A stretch of DNA of 64,000 bases from contig NZ_CP011503.1 of assembly GCF_001028665.1 (NCBI RefSeq), forward strand, positions 2,790,001-2,854,000. The letters run 5' to 3'. The notes below the pieces were generated by a model. The model was not told the DNA's origin. It worked only from the letters and a program-made list of their open reading frames with translations, and made no database searches. Position 1 is the stretch's first letter, and each line of letters starts with the position of its first letter. Of the stretch, positions 63,102 through 64,000 are shown piece by piece. Source of the stretch: Burkholderia pyrrocinia (lineage in GTDB: Bacteria; Pseudomonadota; Gammaproteobacteria; Burkholderiales; Burkholderiaceae). Made by a program: the position numbers and the translations under genes.

Positions 63102-64000
63102 ATGAAAGCAGCATCATTGCATCCGCAGCCGGGTGCGGCCGCCGCCGCACCCGACGTTGCCGCCGGTCGCGCCGCACGGCGCCCGCGCACGGCGCGCCGC
63201 GAGCGCCGGCCGTGGACCGTCAAGGCGACCTTGCGCGCCGCGTTCGCGATCCTGCTGGCCGGGACGCTCGCGATCGGCGTGTTTTCGCTGTGGCAGATCA
63301 GCCGGCTGAACGCGTCGATCTCATCGGTCTACGAGCAGGGCCACGTCGCGAGCCGCGCGGCGCAGGAAGTCCGGGCCGAGGTGCTGCGGGCGAGCCGTGC
63401 ACAGAAGATGCTGCTGACCGCGACCACCGCGAAGGAGCGCGACGAGCTGGGCGCCGAAGTCGGCGCGGGGCTCGCGTCGATCGGCCAGGCGCTCGGCACG
63501 CTGCAGCGTTACGCGGATCCGGCCGACGCCGACGATTCGGCGCGGCTGCGTGCGTTCTCGACGGCCGTCGGCACGTGGAGCGCGCATCTGCGCGATTTCG
63601 TCGCGCTCGTGCGCGCGCAGCCGCTCGACCTGTCGCAGATGAACTGGCAGGTCGGCACGCAGGACGTGTCGCTGCTGGTCGAAACCGGCAAGCTCGAAAA
63701 GCTCGTCGCCGTACTCGTGAAGACGCGCGGCGAGAAGTCGAAGGCGACGCTCGATGCATCCGCAACCATCTTCTCGTCGTCGTTTGCGATGATCGCGGTC
63801 ATGACGGCCGCGCTGATCGTGCTCGCGATCGCGATCGCCGAACGCGTCGTACGGCGCCTCGCGTCGCAGCTCGGCGGCGAGCCCGCGCACGCGAAGGCGA
63901 TTGCCGCCGACATCGCGCGCGGCGACCTGACGCGGCCGATCGCGCTCGGCCGGCACGACCGCGACAGCATGGTGCGCGCGCTGGCCGAAATGCAGACGGG
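63102..64000 (+). CDS. Methyl-accepting chemotaxis protein (N-terminal part)
   Basis: The first 299 codons of a chemoreceptor, cut by the window's right edge before the signalling domain. A cytoplasmic Ala/Arg-rich start (about 40 residues) precedes a first membrane helix (LRAAFAILLAGTLAIGVFSLW, ~50-68) and a helical periplasmic ligand domain of the four-helix-bundle type (~70-220). A second membrane helix follows (AMIAVMTAALIVLAIAI, ~228-245), then a HAMP-like segment with QLGGEPAHAKAIAADIARGDLT. The ATG at 63102 has GGGGA upstream. The ligand cannot be predicted. Confidence 0.88.
   Translation, partial: MKAASLHPQPGAAAAAPDVAAGRAARRPRTARRERRPWTVKATLRAAFAILLAGTLAIGVFSLWQISRLNASISSVYEQGHVASRAAQEVRAEVLRASRAQKMLLTATTAKERDELGAEVGAGLASIGQALGTLQRYADPADADDSARLRAFSTAVGTWSAHLRDFVALVRAQPLDLSQMNWQVGTQDVSLLVETGKLEKLVAVLVKTRGEKSKATLDASATIFSSSFAMIAVMTAALIVLAIAIAERVVRRLASQLGGEPAHAKAIAADIARGDLTRPIALGRHDRDSMVRALAEMQT

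Noticed and set aside
1..64000. CRISPR arrays, insertion sequences, tRNA or rRNA genes
   Set aside because: No regularly spaced direct repeats, transposase motifs or terminal inverted repeats were seen, and no tRNA-like cloverleaf or rRNA sequence was noticed by eye; a tRNAscan or Infernal run would settle the RNA genes.

Overview
The window is a GC-rich (mostly XCG/XCC codons) chromosomal segment typical of Burkholderia, most likely the B. cepacia complex. Evidence is the codon use, the inositol cluster with a fused iolC carrying a DUF2090-type aldolase domain, and the close identity of housekeeping proteins (GlnS, AlaS, ValS, GalU, UvrD) to beta-proteobacterial families. I see no rRNA, tRNA, insertion sequence, phage gene or CRISPR array. 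About 57 protein genes fill the window, two of them cut by its edges, with short intergenic gaps.

Layout. 1-1886 (minus): a small XapX membrane protein followed by a CPA1 Na+/H+ antiporter that runs off the left edge. 2.1-9.6 kb: an isochorismatase-like hydrolase, a LysR regulator, and a tight operon of a second XapX protein, a YtcJ-type amidohydrolase with a Cys/His-rich tail, DoxX, an exported VOC protein, a YoaK/DUF1275 protein and an AlgE-like outer-membrane porin; its substrate is unknown. 9.7-16.9 kb: an acid phosphatase/phospholipase C-like lipoprotein, a di-haem peroxidase lipoprotein, a surface antigen-like protein, a NUDIX protein, glnS, a glycine-zipper lipoprotein and an alpha/beta hydrolase. 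16.9-24.8 kb: a CoA-transferase, alaS, a LysR/YbfB-MFS divergent pair, a zinc-ribbon NUDIX hydrolase and a 4HBT thioesterase. 24.8-28.5 kb: livHMGF-type ABC transporter genes with no binding protein beside them. 28.6-29.4 kb: an SDR.

29.4-46.7 kb is a myo-inositol catabolic supercluster. iolC(J)-iolD-iolE-iolB and a UPF0303 gene run left. An ABC importer (binding protein, ATPase, permease), two TIM-barrel proteins, two Gfo/Idh/MocA dehydrogenases and an RpiR-type regulator run right; mmsA/iolA faces the regulator. Together these give uptake, oxidation (iolG), dehydration (iolE), ring opening (iolD), isomerisation (iolB), phosphorylation and aldol cleavage (iolC fusion), and malonate-semialdehyde conversion to acetyl-CoA (mmsA). 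The 307-bp divergent promoter region between iolC and the importer holds stacked palindromes, including one exact GGAA-N6-TTCC site.

46.8-54.1 kb: a LysR regulator, a TusA-like protein, an unknown protein, and a compact signalling operon (response regulator, LysM+FecR periplasmic protein, CHASE2-PAS histidine kinase, DUF4136 lipoprotein). This operon is the best candidate for a poorly described system. 54.2-64 kb: galU, valS, uvrD, mtnN, fsr and the N-terminal half of a chemotaxis receptor.

Gene boundaries, motifs and repeats were read directly from the sequence. Functions are inferred from family knowledge; no database search was possible.
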